A stretch of DNA of 64,000 bases from UBA4615 sp046046245. Its GTDB lineage: Bacteria; Pseudomonadota; Gammaproteobacteria; Burkholderiales; Burkholderiaceae_E. The stretch's first letter is position 1; every line of letters starts with the position of its first letter. Below, in pieces: positions 28,570 through 36,428 of this stretch. The notes beneath the pieces are model-generated. The model made no database searches and had not been told where the DNA came from. It saw nothing but the letters and a program-made list of their open reading frames with translations. Position numbers and translations under genes: made by a program. The stretch covers positions 1 to 64,000 of the forward strand of contig JBJOKE010000022.1 in the NCBI GenBank assembly GCA_046046245.1. Direction: 5' to 3'.

Positions 28570-29645
28570 CGTCCGTGCTCCCCGCGCAGCGCGCGCACCA
28601 GCTGCAGCTCGGTCTCGAAGGTCACGTAGTGCGGCAGCTTCAGGTGCTGGACGAAGCCCGAGGCCTCGACGTTGTCGCCGTGCGAGAGCACGAACTCGCC
28701 GTCCTGCGCCGGGCTGGTGACCCGCTCGTCGAACTCGTCGGCGCGCAGCACGCGATCGACCAGGGACATCGCCATCGCCTTGCGCTCGCCGTGGCCGAAG
28801 ACCAGGCCCTGGCCGCGGGTGAACTGCGGCGGCGTCGTCGCGCTGCCGGCGAACTGGTTGATCATCTGGCAGTCGGTGAGTTCGACCTCGCCGATCTCGA
28901 TCGGGAAGCCCAGCTCGTCGGGGACGATCTCGAGCGGCACCGCGCCGTGGCGGATCTCGCCGGCGAACGGGTGGGTGTAGGCGTAGCCGCGCTGCGTCGA
29001 ATAGCCCATGCCCAGCACCCAGCCCTCGTCGGCGCGCGCGAGCATCTGCAGGCGCGCGGCGCGCGGCAGCGGATGGGCCGGCGGATCGCGGGTCACGTCG
29101 GGCGGCTCCGGGTCGCCGTCCGAGGGCACGCAGGGCTCGATGAGCCCTTCGGCCGCGAGCGCCTCGATCGGGCTCGCGAGGGGCGCTTCGGGGTCGCCGT
29201 CGAGCGGCACCGGCTCGGCCGCGCCGCGGACGCGGGCCGCCTCGGCGCCGTCGAAGTCGAGCAGCCGCTGCGTGTAGTCGAAGCTCGGGCCGAGCAGCTG
29301 GCCGCCCTGCACGTCCTTGAAGATCGCGGACACCCGCCGCCTCACGCGCATCCGCGTCGTGTCCACCGGCAGGCTCGCGCCCCAGCGCGGCAGCGTGGTC
29401 CGCCAGGCGCGCAGCAGGAAGACCGCCTCGATCGTGTCGCCGCGCGCCTGGCGGATCGCGAGCGCCGCGAGGTCCGGGTCGTAGACCGAGGCCTCGGCCA
29501 TCACCCGGTCGACCAGCAGCCGCAGCTGCTCGCGGACCTGCGCGCCGTCGAGCGCCGGCACCTCCGGATCGCCGCGCCGCGCCTGCGCGAGCAGTTCGAG
29601 CGAGGCCGCGATCGCGCGCTCGCCGCCCTTCACCGCGATGTACAT
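28566..29645 (-). CDS. phnI: C-P lyase core subunit, nucleosidase
   Basis: 359 aa from ATG 29645 (MYIAVKGGERAIAASL), as in known PhnI proteins; a longer frame runs through phnH and is out of register with the family. PhnI catalyses displacement of adenine from ATP by phosphonate, forming ribose-1-phosphonate 5-triphosphate with the core complex. Motifs such as VFGHGERKAMAMSLVDR and HVTFETELQLVR-like ending (HYVTFETELQLVRALRG) are typical. Starts five bases after phnH. Confidence 0.95.
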   Translation of the reverse strand: MYIAVKGGERAIAASLELLAQARRGDPEVPALDGAQVREQLRLLVDRVMAEASVYDPDLAALAIRQARGDTIEAVFLLRAWRTTLPRWGASLPVDTTRMRVRRRVSAIFKDVQGGQLLGPSFDYTQRLLDFDGAEAARVRGAAEPVPLDGDPEAPLASPIEALAAEGLIEPCVPSDGDPEPPDVTRDPPAHPLPRAARLQMLARADEGWVLGMGYSTQRGYAYTHPFAGEIRHGAVPLEIVPDELGFPIEIGEVELTDCQMINQFAGSATTPPQFTRGQGLVFGHGERKAMAMSLVDRVLRADEFDERVTSPAQDGEFVLSHGDNVEASGFVQHLKLPHYVTFETELQLVRALRGEHGR

Positions 29646-29649
29646 GGCC

Positions 29650-30306
29650 TCAGCCCTCCACCGTGACGCGCGTGGTGCGCGGCACCGCCGCGAGGCGGTC
29701 GCCGCAGGCGAGCAGCAGCTCGACGCCGCGCGGGTAGGCGGGCGCGAGCGCGGCGCGCGCCTGCCAGAAGCGCTCGTCGAGGCCGCCGACGGCGAGCCGG
29801 TGCTCGGTCTCGATGCCAGGCCCGCGCAGCACGAGCGCCGCCTCGCCGGGCAGCGCGCGGCCGTCGTGCAGCGAGGGCACGTCGACCAGCAGCGTCGCGC
29901 CGTCCTGCGGACGCTCGTCGCTGCCGGCGTCGAGGCGGGCCCACAGCGACGGGGCGGCGTGCTCGGCGTCGACCGCGACGAAGGCGGTCGCCGACGCCGC
30001 GCGGGCGACGCGCACGCCGGTATGGAAGCGCAGCGCATCGAGCGCGCCGCGCGCACGGTCCTCGAGCCACACGCTCGTCTCGGCATCGAGCAGCGCGAGC
30101 AGCGCGGCGTACGCGGCGGGCGACAGGCCCTCGGTGGCGAGACCGTCGAGCACCTCGGCCGGCAGCATCGCGATGCGCCCCGGGCGGGCGGTGGCGTCGA
30201 GCAGCGCGCGGAACACGCGCTGCGACGCGTGCACCGGCTCGGCGAAGCCGCGTGCGACGCGGGCAGGGTCGACGGCCGCGAGCGGCGCGACGGGGAACGC
30301 GTTCAT
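29650..30306 (-). CDS. phnH: C-P lyase core subunit
   Basis: 218 aa. Start ATG 30306 overlaps the phnG stop as ATGA. PhnH is a structural member of the PhnG2H2I2J2 core and lacks its own catalytic residues. Recognisable stretches are ARVARGFAEPVHASQRVFRALLDA, cited in part, ARPGRI and LVLRGPGIETEHRL, the last being the typical LxGPGI region. Length is slightly above the E. coli protein. Confidence 0.93.
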   Translation of the reverse strand: MNAFPVAPLAAVDPARVARGFAEPVHASQRVFRALLDATARPGRIAMLPAEVLDGLATEGLSPAAYAALLALLDAETSVWLEDRARGALDALRFHTGVRVARAASATAFVAVDAEHAAPSLWARLDAGSDERPQDGATLLVDVPSLHDGRALPGEAALVLRGPGIETEHRLAVGGLDERFWQARAALAPAYPRGVELLLACGDRLAAVPRTTRVTVEG

Positions 30307-30779
30307 GCGGCCTCCGGCTGCAGGGTGTGGAAGTGCACGCGGCTCGACGCCGTGCGTGCCCGCTCGTCGCGGACTCGCCTCAGCCGCTCCTCGCGCAGCG
30401 GCGCGACGACCGCCGCCCACAGCAGCTCGTGCAGCGGCGGGTGCTGGAGCAGCGCGTCGATGCGCGCGATCCGTTCGGCATGCGCGGCCTCGCGGCCCAG
30501 CACGTGGCCGACGCCGGCGATCGGCACGCCGCCCTCGGGGACGAAACGCAGCACGCAGCGCGTGACGGTCGCCTCGCCGACGTTGAACCGGTCGCCGGTG
30601 TTGCCGATCCGCGCGCGGACCATCACCAGTCCGTGCTCGGGGGCGCGCAGGGTCTCGAATCGGCGTCCCGCGACGTGCGGCGCGGCGAGGCGCTCGAGCG
30701 AACCGGGCCGCGCGAGCGCGAGCTCGCGGAGCCAGTCGGCGCGGCGGTTCGAAGGGGGAGGATCGGAGGGTGCGTTCAC
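30303..30779 (-). CDS. phnG: C-P lyase core subunit
   Basis: 158 aa from GTG 30779; no ATG is available without entering phnF. Family signals are RADWLRELALARPGSLERLAA, cited in part, RFNVGEATVTRCVLR and AGVGHVLGREAAHAERIARIDA, cited in part. PhnG binds at the ends of the core complex. First gene of the leftward operon. Only 25 bases separate its start from the phnF start on the other strand, so the two promoters must overlap each other or the coding ends. Confidence 0.92.
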   Translation of the reverse strand: MNAPSDPPPSNRRADWLRELALARPGSLERLAAPHVAGRRFETLRAPEHGLVMVRARIGNTGDRFNVGEATVTRCVLRFVPEGGVPIAGVGHVLGREAAHAERIARIDALLQHPPLHELLWAAVVAPLREERLRRVRDERARTASSRVHFHTLQPEAA

Positions 30780-30785
30780 GACGAC

Positions 30786-30800
30786 GTCATCTAGATCACC
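30786..30800 (-). promoter_or_regulatory. Candidate PhnF operator between phnF and phnG
   Basis: On the minus strand the sequence is GGTGATCTAGATGAC, an imperfect dyad (GTGATCTAGATGAC, six of seven pairs matching) centred between the divergent starts. It matches the pre-phnC 15-mer at 12 positions, and all three differences are transitions. Binding of PhnF here could repress both directions. Confidence 0.55.
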
Positions 30801-30804
30801 GAGG

Positions 30805-31602
30805 ATGGCGGCCAGTATCGACGTGCGGGATGACACTTCATTGACACTGCTCGACGGCCACCGCGACGAGATCGCCCGCGACGACGACGCGCCGGCGCGC
30901 AGCCACCGCTGGTCGCGGATCGCGGCCGCGCTGCGCGAGGACATCGACGCGGGCCGCTTCGCGCCCGGCGAGCGGCTGCCGAACGAGACCGCGCTCGCGG
31001 CGCGCTTCGGCGTCCACCGTCACACGCTGCGACAGGCGGTGCAGCGGCTCGCGCTCGAGGGCCGCGTGCGCGTCGAGCAGGGCCGCGGCACCTTCGTGCG
31101 CGAGCTGGTGCTCGACTACGCGCTGGGCCGCCGCACCCGGATGACCGATAACCTCGCGCGGGCGGGCGAGCGCGCGCGCCGCGAACTGCTCGGGCGCTCG
31201 GTCGAACCGGCGGGCGAGTGGGCCGAGCCGCTGGGAACCGCCCGCGACGCGCGTGTCGAGGTGCTGCGCTCGCGCGCGATCGTGCGCGGTCGGCCGATCG
31301 GGCTGTCGACGACGGCCTATCCGGCGGACCGGCTGGCCGGCATCGGCGCGGCCTTCGGCGAGACCGGCTCGGTCACCGCCGCGCTCGCGCGGCTGGGCGT
31401 GGGCGACACCGTGCGCGTGCGCAGCGCGGTCTCGTGCCGGCTGCCCACGTCCGCCGAGGCCGACGCGCTCGCGCGGGCCGCCGGCGAGCCGGTGCTCGTC
31501 GTCGCCTTCGTCAACGCCGACGCGCGCGGCGTGCCGGTCGAGGCGGGCCGCACGCTGTTCGCGGCCGACGCGGTGCAGCTGGTGATGGAGCACGGCGCAT
31601 GA
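30805..31602 (+). CDS. phnF: GntR/HutC-family regulator of phosphonate genes
   Basis: 265 aa. A winged helix-turn-helix spans about residues 33-98 (FAPGERLPNETALAARFGV, then HRHTLRQAVQRLALEGRVRV), followed by a UTRA ligand domain (about 115-260). Length is normal. It reads away from phnG and begins a rightward unit with a 2H phosphoesterase, phnN and a PtxD-like gene. Family members repress phn operons and respond to phosphonate intermediates or phosphate supply. Start ATG 30805 has a GAGG site five bases upstream (30801-30804). Confidence 0.93.
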   Translation: MAASIDVRDDTSLTLLDGHRDEIARDDDAPARSHRWSRIAAALREDIDAGRFAPGERLPNETALAARFGVHRHTLRQAVQRLALEGRVRVEQGRGTFVRELVLDYALGRRTRMTDNLARAGERARRELLGRSVEPAGEWAEPLGTARDARVEVLRSRAIVRGRPIGLSTTAYPADRLAGIGAAFGETGSVTAALARLGVGDTVRVRSAVSCRLPTSAEADALARAAGEPVLVVAFVNADARGVPVEAGRTLFAADAVQLVMEHGA

Positions 31603-31645
31603 GGCCGTGCGGACGCGTCGCGCGGCGACGCCCGGGAGGACGACG

Positions 31646-32347
31646 ATGAGCACGCACGGCGGCCCGCGCTTCGCGGCCTACTGGATCCCCGAACCCGGCC
31701 ATCCGCTGTGGGCGGCCGGCTGCGGCTGGCTGGGCCGCGATCCGGCCGACGGCGGGCCGGGCGCGGGGCCGGCGCGACGGCACGTCGCCGCGCCGTGGCG
31801 CTACGGATTCCACGCCACGCTGAAGGCGCCGGTGCGGCTCGCACCGGGCGCCATCGAGGCCGACTGGCTCGGCGCGGTGCGCGCCGTCGCCGCGCGGCAC
31901 GCGCGGTTCGCGATGCCCGCGATGCGGATCGCGACGCTCGACGACTTCCTGGCGCTGCGGCCGGTCGCGGAGCCGGCCGCCGGCCATCCGCTGCGCCGCC
32001 TGGCCGACGACTGCGTCACGCGCCTCGACGTGCTGCGCGCGCCGCCCGACGAGGCCGAGCGCGCACGTCGGCTGACGCCCGGACTCGATGCCCGCGGCCG
32101 CGCGAACGTCGAGCGCTGGGGCTATCCGAGGGTCTTCGACGACTGGCGCCTGCACCTGACGCTGACCGACGGCCTCGGCGAGCTCGACCCCGCGATCGTC
32201 GAACGGCTGCGGCACGATGCCGAGGCGCACTTCGAGCGCGCGCTCGCCGAGCCGCTCGAGGTCGAGGCGATCGCGGTCTGCGTCGAGCCGGCACCCGGCC
32301 TGCCGTTCGTGCCGCGGGCCCGCGTCCGGCTCGGAGGCGCGCGATGA
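31646..32347 (+). CDS. DUF1045 2H-phosphoesterase, phosphonate metabolism protein
   Basis: 233 aa. Two HxT motifs define a 2H phosphoesterase active site: His56-Thr58 in YGFHATLKAP and His170-Thr172 in LHLTLT. Such folds act on cyclic phosphates or 2',5' links. DUF1045 proteins are nearly always in phosphonate loci. In E. coli the ribose 1,2-cyclic phosphate made by C-P lyase is opened by PhnP, which is missing from this window, so this protein could be its replacement (inference). ATG 31646 follows GGGAGGACG; the stop overlaps phnN. Confidence 0.9.
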   Translation: MSTHGGPRFAAYWIPEPGHPLWAAGCGWLGRDPADGGPGAGPARRHVAAPWRYGFHATLKAPVRLAPGAIEADWLGAVRAVAARHARFAMPAMRIATLDDFLALRPVAEPAAGHPLRRLADDCVTRLDVLRAPPDEAERARRLTPGLDARGRANVERWGYPRVFDDWRLHLTLTDGLGELDPAIVERLRHDAEAHFERALAEPLEVEAIAVCVEPAPGLPFVPRARVRLGGAR

Positions 32348-32910
32348 GCCGCGAGCATGCGTCGTCGCGCCTGATGGTCGTGGTCGGCGCCTCGGGCGTC
32401 GGCAAGGACAGCGTGCTCGACGCCTGGCTGGGCGGGCGTCCGCGCGCCGAGCGTCCGTGGCGCGCCCGCCGGACCATCACCCGGCCCGCGCACGGCGCGG
32501 GCGAAGGCCACGAGCCGGTCACCGAGGCGCGCTTCGACATGCTGCTGGCGCGCCGCGCGTTCGCGTTCCACTGGGCCGCGCACGGCCTGCGCTACGGCGT
32601 GCGGCACGAGGAGCTCGCGCCGCTGCACGACGGGCGCTGGGTGGTGCTCAACGGCTCGCGTGCGCACCTGCCGGCGCTGCTCGCGACCGCGCCCGGCGCC
32701 TGGGTCGTCGAGATCGACGCGCCCGCGGCGCTCCGCGCGGCGCGCCTCGGCGCGCGCGGCCGCGAGCACGACGACGACGTGGCCGCCCGTCTCGCCCGCA
32801 CGGTGGGCACCGTGCCGGCGGACCTGGTGATCCGCAACGACGGGCCGCTGGAGGCGGCCGTGGCGCGGCTCGACGCCTGGTGGCGCGGGCTCGGGCAGAC
32901 CTGCCGATGA
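32344..32910 (+). CDS. phnN: Ribose 1,5-bisphosphate phosphokinase
   Basis: 188 aa, standard size. The P-loop is GASGVGKDS (residues 15-23), and RRTITRPAHGAGEGHEPV and FAFHWAAHGLRYGV are the guanylate-kinase-like family segments of PhnN. It phosphorylates ribose 1,5-bisphosphate to phosphoribosyl pyrophosphate, returning the ribose carrier of C-P lyase to nucleotide metabolism. Joined by ATGA overlaps on both sides to the DUF1045 gene and the PtxD-like gene. Confidence 0.95.
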   Translation: MSREHASSRLMVVVGASGVGKDSVLDAWLGGRPRAERPWRARRTITRPAHGAGEGHEPVTEARFDMLLARRAFAFHWAAHGLRYGVRHEELAPLHDGRWVVLNGSRAHLPALLATAPGAWVVEIDAPAALRAARLGARGREHDDDVAARLARTVGTVPADLVIRNDGPLEAAVARLDAWWRGLGQTCR

Positions 32911-33902
32911 GCGAACGCCCGCGCATCCTCGTGACCCAGCCGGTGCACGCCGACGTCGCCGCCCGCCTCGCCGGGCTCGGCGAGCTCGACCTGCACCCGG
33001 GCCCCGAGCCGATCGACCCGCACGCACTCGCCCACCGTCTCGCGGGCGCCACCGCGATGGTCGGCTTCATGACCGACCGCGTGGACCGGCGCACGCTGCG
33101 CCACGCAGCGCGCCTGCGCATCGTCGCCGCCGCGCTGAAGGGCTGGGACGGCTACGACGCCGCGGCCTGCGCCGAGGCCGGTGCGTGGCTCACCGTCGTG
33201 CCCGACCTGCTGACCGAACCGACCGCCGAGCTCGCGATCGGACTGGCCATCGCGCTCGGCCGCCGGGTGCGCGACGGCGACGCGCGGGTGCGCGACGGCC
33301 GTTTCCGCGGCTGGCGGCCGGTGCTCTACGGGAGCGGTCTCGCCGGCTCGACGGTGGCGATCCTCGGCCTCGGCCGCGTCGGCCGCGCGATCGCCGCGCG
33401 ACTGCGCGGCTTCGGCTGTGCCGCGCTGCTGGGCGTCGACCGCCCCGGCACGGAGCCGCCCGAGGGCGTGTCGCGCGTGCCGCTCGCGCAGGCGCTGGCG
33501 CAGGCGCACTGGGTGTTCGTCGCGCTGCCGCTCGACGGGTCGACGCGCCACCTCGTCGATGCGGCGGCGATCGAGGGCTCGCGCCACGGCGCGCTGTGGA
33601 TCAACGTCGGCCGCGGCGGCGTGGTCGACGAGGCCGCGATGGCGATGGCGCTCGCAAGCGGCTGGGCGGGCGGTTACGCGGCCGACGTGTTCGAGTTCGA
33701 GGACGTGTCGCTCGAGGACCGGCCCAGGCGGATCGATCCGCTGCTGATCGCGCACCCGGCGACGGTGTTCACGCCGCACCTCGGCTCGGCGGTGGCCGGG
33801 GTGCGGCGCGCGATCGAGCACCGCGCGGTCGACAACGTGGAGGCGGTGCTGCGCGGGCAGGTGCCGCCGGATGCGGTCAACCTGCCGCGCCGGGCGGGCT
33901 GA
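32907..33902 (+). CDS. ptxD: Phosphite (phosphonate) dehydrogenase, PtxD-like
   Basis: 331 aa D-2-hydroxyacid dehydrogenase fold. It resembles PtxD, which oxidises phosphite to phosphate with NAD+, more than ordinary glycerate or lactate enzymes: ALKGWDGYD, WLTVVPDLLTEPTAELAIGL, cited in part, and GGYAADVFEFED are PtxD-type stretches. The catalytic set Lys78, Arg236, Glu265 and His291 matches PtxD Lys76/Arg237/Glu266/His292. The nucleotide loop is GLGRVG (154-159). An acidic residue, Asp178, at the end of strand two favours NAD. It overlaps phnN by four bases, so it belongs to the phnF unit. Confidence 0.82.
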   Translation: MSERPRILVTQPVHADVAARLAGLGELDLHPGPEPIDPHALAHRLAGATAMVGFMTDRVDRRTLRHAARLRIVAAALKGWDGYDAAACAEAGAWLTVVPDLLTEPTAELAIGLAIALGRRVRDGDARVRDGRFRGWRPVLYGSGLAGSTVAILGLGRVGRAIAARLRGFGCAALLGVDRPGTEPPEGVSRVPLAQALAQAHWVFVALPLDGSTRHLVDAAAIEGSRHGALWINVGRGGVVDEAAMAMALASGWAGGYAADVFEFEDVSLEDRPRRIDPLLIAHPATVFTPHLGSAVAGVRRAIEHRAVDNVEAVLRGQVPPDAVNLPRRAG

Positions 33903-33909
33903 GCCGCGA

Positions 33910-33928
33910 CGCGCGGGCCGCCCGCGCG
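33910..33928. terminator. Hairpin between the convergent ptxD-like and decarboxylase genes
   Basis: CGCGCGGG at 33910-33917 pairs with CCCGCGCG at 33921-33928, with a three-base loop. It begins seven bases past the ptxD-like stop, in a 72-base convergent gap. No U tract. Confidence 0.4.
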
Positions 33929-33974
33929 ATCGGCGGACGGGCCTCGGGGGTCCGGCGGCGCCGCCCGCCTCCGT

Positions 33975-34565
33975 TCAGAACGGCTTCAGGCCCAGCGCCG
34001 CCCGGAACCGGTTCTTCACGTACGGGCCGTCGCGAGGCGGCAGCGCACGCGGCGGTTCCGACGCGCGGATCGCGACCTGCGCGAGGACCGCGCCGTCGCG
34101 CGCGCGGATCCGCTCGACCAGCGGATCGAGATCGGCGAGCGCGTCGACACGCACCGCATGTCCGATCCCGCAGCCGCGCGCGACCGCGACCAGGTCCACG
34201 CCGAGACCCGTGTGGCTGCGCTGCATGCCGGTCTCGCCGAAGTGACCGTTGTCGAGCACCACCACCGACAGGTTGCGCGGCCGCTTCGCGCCGATGGTCG
34301 CGAGCGCGCCCAGCCCCATCAGCTGCTCGCCGTCGCCGGTGATCACCACCACCTCGCGCGCCGGCTGCGCGAGCGCGAGCCCCAGGCCGAGCGCCGCGGC
34401 CCCGCCCATCGCGCCCCAGAGGTAGTAGTTGCCGTCGCGGTCGCCCGCGGCGAACACGTCGTAGGCCGCCGAGCCGAGGCCGGTGACGATCAGCGCATCG
34501 GGCAGGCGCGCGAGCAGCGCGGCGACGAAGGCGCGGCGCTCGAGGCCGGGGGCGTCGGTCGTCAT
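33975..34565 (-). CDS. Sulfopyruvate/phosphonopyruvate decarboxylase-type TPP enzyme, beta subunit
   Basis: 196 aa. It has the thiamine pyrophosphate motif GDGEQLMGLGALATIGAK, cited in part, beginning GDG and ending with VVVLDNGHFGETG, as in the pyrophosphate-binding half of acetolactate-synthase-like enzymes. The paired small subunits resemble ComD/ComE sulfopyruvate decarboxylase; phosphonopyruvate decarboxylase is usually one long chain with the same two domains. It starts in an ATGA overlap with the alpha gene. Context (phn locus) favours a phosphonate; the adjacent TauD-like gene would favour a sulfonate. Confidence 0.8.
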   Translation of the reverse strand: MTTDAPGLERRAFVAALLARLPDALIVTGLGSAAYDVFAAGDRDGNYYLWGAMGGAAALGLGLALAQPAREVVVITGDGEQLMGLGALATIGAKRPRNLSVVVLDNGHFGETGMQRSHTGLGVDLVAVARGCGIGHAVRVDALADLDPLVERIRARDGAVLAQVAIRASEPPRALPPRDGPYVKNRFRAALGLKPF

Positions 34566-35089
34566 TTCACCCACCGCTTGCGTCCGATCAGGCTCTGCGA
34601 GAGAAGCACCGCGACCCGTTCGCCCGCCTCGAACGCCGCGTCGAGGGCGGCGCCCACCGTCTCGCCCACGGTCGCGGGATCGCTCGCGCGCATCACCGTG
34701 ATGCCCATCAGCTCGAACGCGCCCGGCGTCGCCTTGCCCATCGGGGTCTGCCACGGATTGAACTCGGCGTACTCGCCGCGCATGGTGACCAGCGCGAGGA
34801 ACGGCAGGTCGGCGCTCTGCAGCAGCGAGAACATGTTCACGCAGTTGCCCACGCCGCTGCTCTGCATCAGCAGCGCGGCGCGCTGGCCGCCGAGCCAGGC
34901 GCCCGCGGCCAGCGCCACGCCCTCCTCCTCGGTGGTCAGCACGATGTCCTCGATGTCGGGGTCGGCGATCGCGCTGCGGATCACGTGCGCATGGCCCGCG
35001 TCGGGCACGTAGGCGATCTGGCGGATGCCGCCGCGCTTGAGGGCGTCGAAGACGTCCTGCTGCCAGGTCGGTGTCGATGGGGCGGTCAT
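34562..35089 (-). CDS. Sulfopyruvate/phosphonopyruvate decarboxylase-type TPP enzyme, alpha subunit
   Basis: 175 aa, the pyrimidine-binding half of the same enzyme. The catalytic glutamate lies in VLTTEEEGVALAAGAWLGG; GVGNCVNMFSLLQSADLPFL, cited in part, is a family hallmark. ATG 35089 gives the family length; the extension to 35260 is a low-complexity arginine-rich read-through. The alpha/beta pair would convert a 3-sulfo- or 3-phosphono-pyruvate to the corresponding acetaldehyde. No PEP mutase, transaminase or dehydrogenase partner is in the window. Confidence 0.8.
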   Translation of the reverse strand: MTAPSTPTWQQDVFDALKRGGIRQIAYVPDAGHAHVIRSAIADPDIEDIVLTTEEEGVALAAGAWLGGQRAALLMQSSGVGNCVNMFSLLQSADLPFLALVTMRGEYAEFNPWQTPMGKATPGAFELMGITVMRASDPATVGETVGAALDAAFEAGERVAVLLSQSLIGRKRWVK

Positions 35090-35130
35090 GGGGTCGCAGT
35101 CCCTCGCAGGGGTCGTCGGTGCAGGCCCGG

Positions 35131-35160
35131 ATGCTAGGCGCTGAACCGCGGCCCCGGCAA
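35131..35160 (-). promoter_or_regulatory. Possible promoter of the decarboxylase pair
   Basis: On the minus strand TTGCCG (35160-35155) and TAGCAT (35136-35131) are separated by 18 bases, each matching four of six consensus bases. It would start transcription about 35 bases before ATG 35089. Confidence 0.3.
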
Positions 35161-35221
35161 GGCGGGGAACGCGACGGACGCGAGGGTGGAATCGCGCGGC
35201 GGCCCGGCGGGGTGCGATGGC

Positions 35222-35227
35222 TATACT
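35222..35227 (+). promoter_or_regulatory. Possible -10 element of the TauD-like gene
   Basis: TATACT, five of six consensus bases, 53 bases before ATG 35281 and conspicuous in GC-rich sequence. No clear -35 partner. Confidence 0.35.
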
Positions 35228-35280
35228 GGCCCGCAGCCGCGCGCCGCCGACGCGGCCCATCCGAGAGAGCGAGGAGCGCG

Positions 35281-36351
35281 ATGTCCGCGATCGAGTCGGT
35301 GTCTGCCGTGCGTGCCGAAGGCCCCTCGGTCTGGACCGCGCACGAGCTCGAGCGCGACCGCGGCTGGCTCGTCGAGCTGACGCCCGCGCAGGCCGACGAC
35401 CTCGCGCGCGCGGCCGCCTCGCTGCCCGAGGGCGGCGACCTGCTCCGCGAGGACGCGCCGCGCTGGCCCGACGCGCCCGACTGGCTCGACGCGCTGCTCG
35501 ATCGCCTGCGCGCCGACCTCGGCCGCCGCGGCGTGGTGCTGCTGCGCGGCCTGCCGGTGCCGCGGATGTCGCGCGAGCGGGCGGGCCGACTGTTCCGCGC
35601 GATCGGCGAGCGGCTGGGCACGGCGCTCACGCAGAACGCCGCGCGCGAGCTGTTGTGTCCGGTGACGGACGACGGCGCGCGCTTCGGCTACGACACCGGC
35701 AGCGCGCAGCGCGCCCGCGGCTACCGCAGCCGCGCGCAGCTGAACATGCACGCCGACCCGACCGACGTGGTCGCGCTGATGTGCATCCGGCAGGCCCGCT
35801 CGGGCGGCCTGAGTTCGATCGTCAGCGCTGGCGCGGTCCACAACGTGCTGCTCGACGAGGCCCCGCAGCACCTGCCCGTCCTCTATCGGGGCTTCCGCTA
35901 CGACCGCAAGGGCGAGCAGGGCCCCGACGAGGCGCCGGTCACCGGGCCGATCCCGGTGTTCGAGCGGCGCGGCACGCGGCTCGACTGCCGCTACGCGCGC
36001 TCGTACATCGCCGGCGCGGCCGACCGGCTCGGCGTGCCGCTCGAGCCGGCCGAGCGCGCGGCGCTCGACGCCTTCGACGTGGCGGCGCGCCGCGAGGACC
36101 TCGCCGCGCTGATGGACTTCCAGCCGGGCGACGTGCAGCTGCTCGACAATCTCGCGGTGCTGCACGGCCGCACCGCCTTCGAGGACGGGCCCGACCCGGC
36201 CGAGCGCCGCTACCTCTACCGGCTGTGGCTGCAGCTGGGCGAGCACGCCCCCTGGCACGGCGCGTCCGACGCGATGCGCTGGGCCTATGCGCGCTTCGGC
36301 GCGCTGGGCCGCACGGCCCGCGAGGCCGGAGCGCCGTCGCCACCGCACTGA
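35281..36351 (+). CDS. TauD/TfdA-family Fe(II)/2-oxoglutarate dioxygenase
   Basis: 356 aa. The iron facial triad is His157-x-Asp159 in NMHADPTD and His295 in VLHGRTAFED; the arginine at 309 or 310 would bind 2-oxoglutarate. Length and the SGGLSSIVSAGAVHN segment suit clavaminate-synthase-like members rather than the shorter TauD. ATG 35281 follows GAGAGAGCGAGGAG. TauD members oxidise sulfonates, but relatives act on many acids. It leads toward two Bug receptors and an asparaginase-like gene 77 bases away, and is divergent from the decarboxylase pair. Substrate not assignable. Confidence 0.85.
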   Translation: MSAIESVSAVRAEGPSVWTAHELERDRGWLVELTPAQADDLARAAASLPEGGDLLREDAPRWPDAPDWLDALLDRLRADLGRRGVVLLRGLPVPRMSRERAGRLFRAIGERLGTALTQNAARELLCPVTDDGARFGYDTGSAQRARGYRSRAQLNMHADPTDVVALMCIRQARSGGLSSIVSAGAVHNVLLDEAPQHLPVLYRGFRYDRKGEQGPDEAPVTGPIPVFERRGTRLDCRYARSYIAGAADRLGVPLEPAERAALDAFDVAARREDLAALMDFQPGDVQLLDNLAVLHGRTAFEDGPDPAERRYLYRLWLQLGEHAPWHGASDAMRWAYARFGALGRTAREAGAPSPPH

Positions 36352-36428
36352 ACCGGCCGCGGGCGCGCCCCGCGGCCGCGAGCACGCCGATCCACCCACA
36401 CCCCCACACACGACCCCAGGAGACGACC

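Noticed and set aside
30841..30846. A perfect TTGACA that could be a -35 box
   Set aside because: It lies inside phnF in the coding direction, and no -10 is found 16-18 bases downstream.
21667..35089. Phosphonate biosynthesis cluster
   Set aside because: No PEP mutase gene is present; all phn genes belong to uptake and C-P lyase. The decarboxylase pair alone does not make it biosynthetic.
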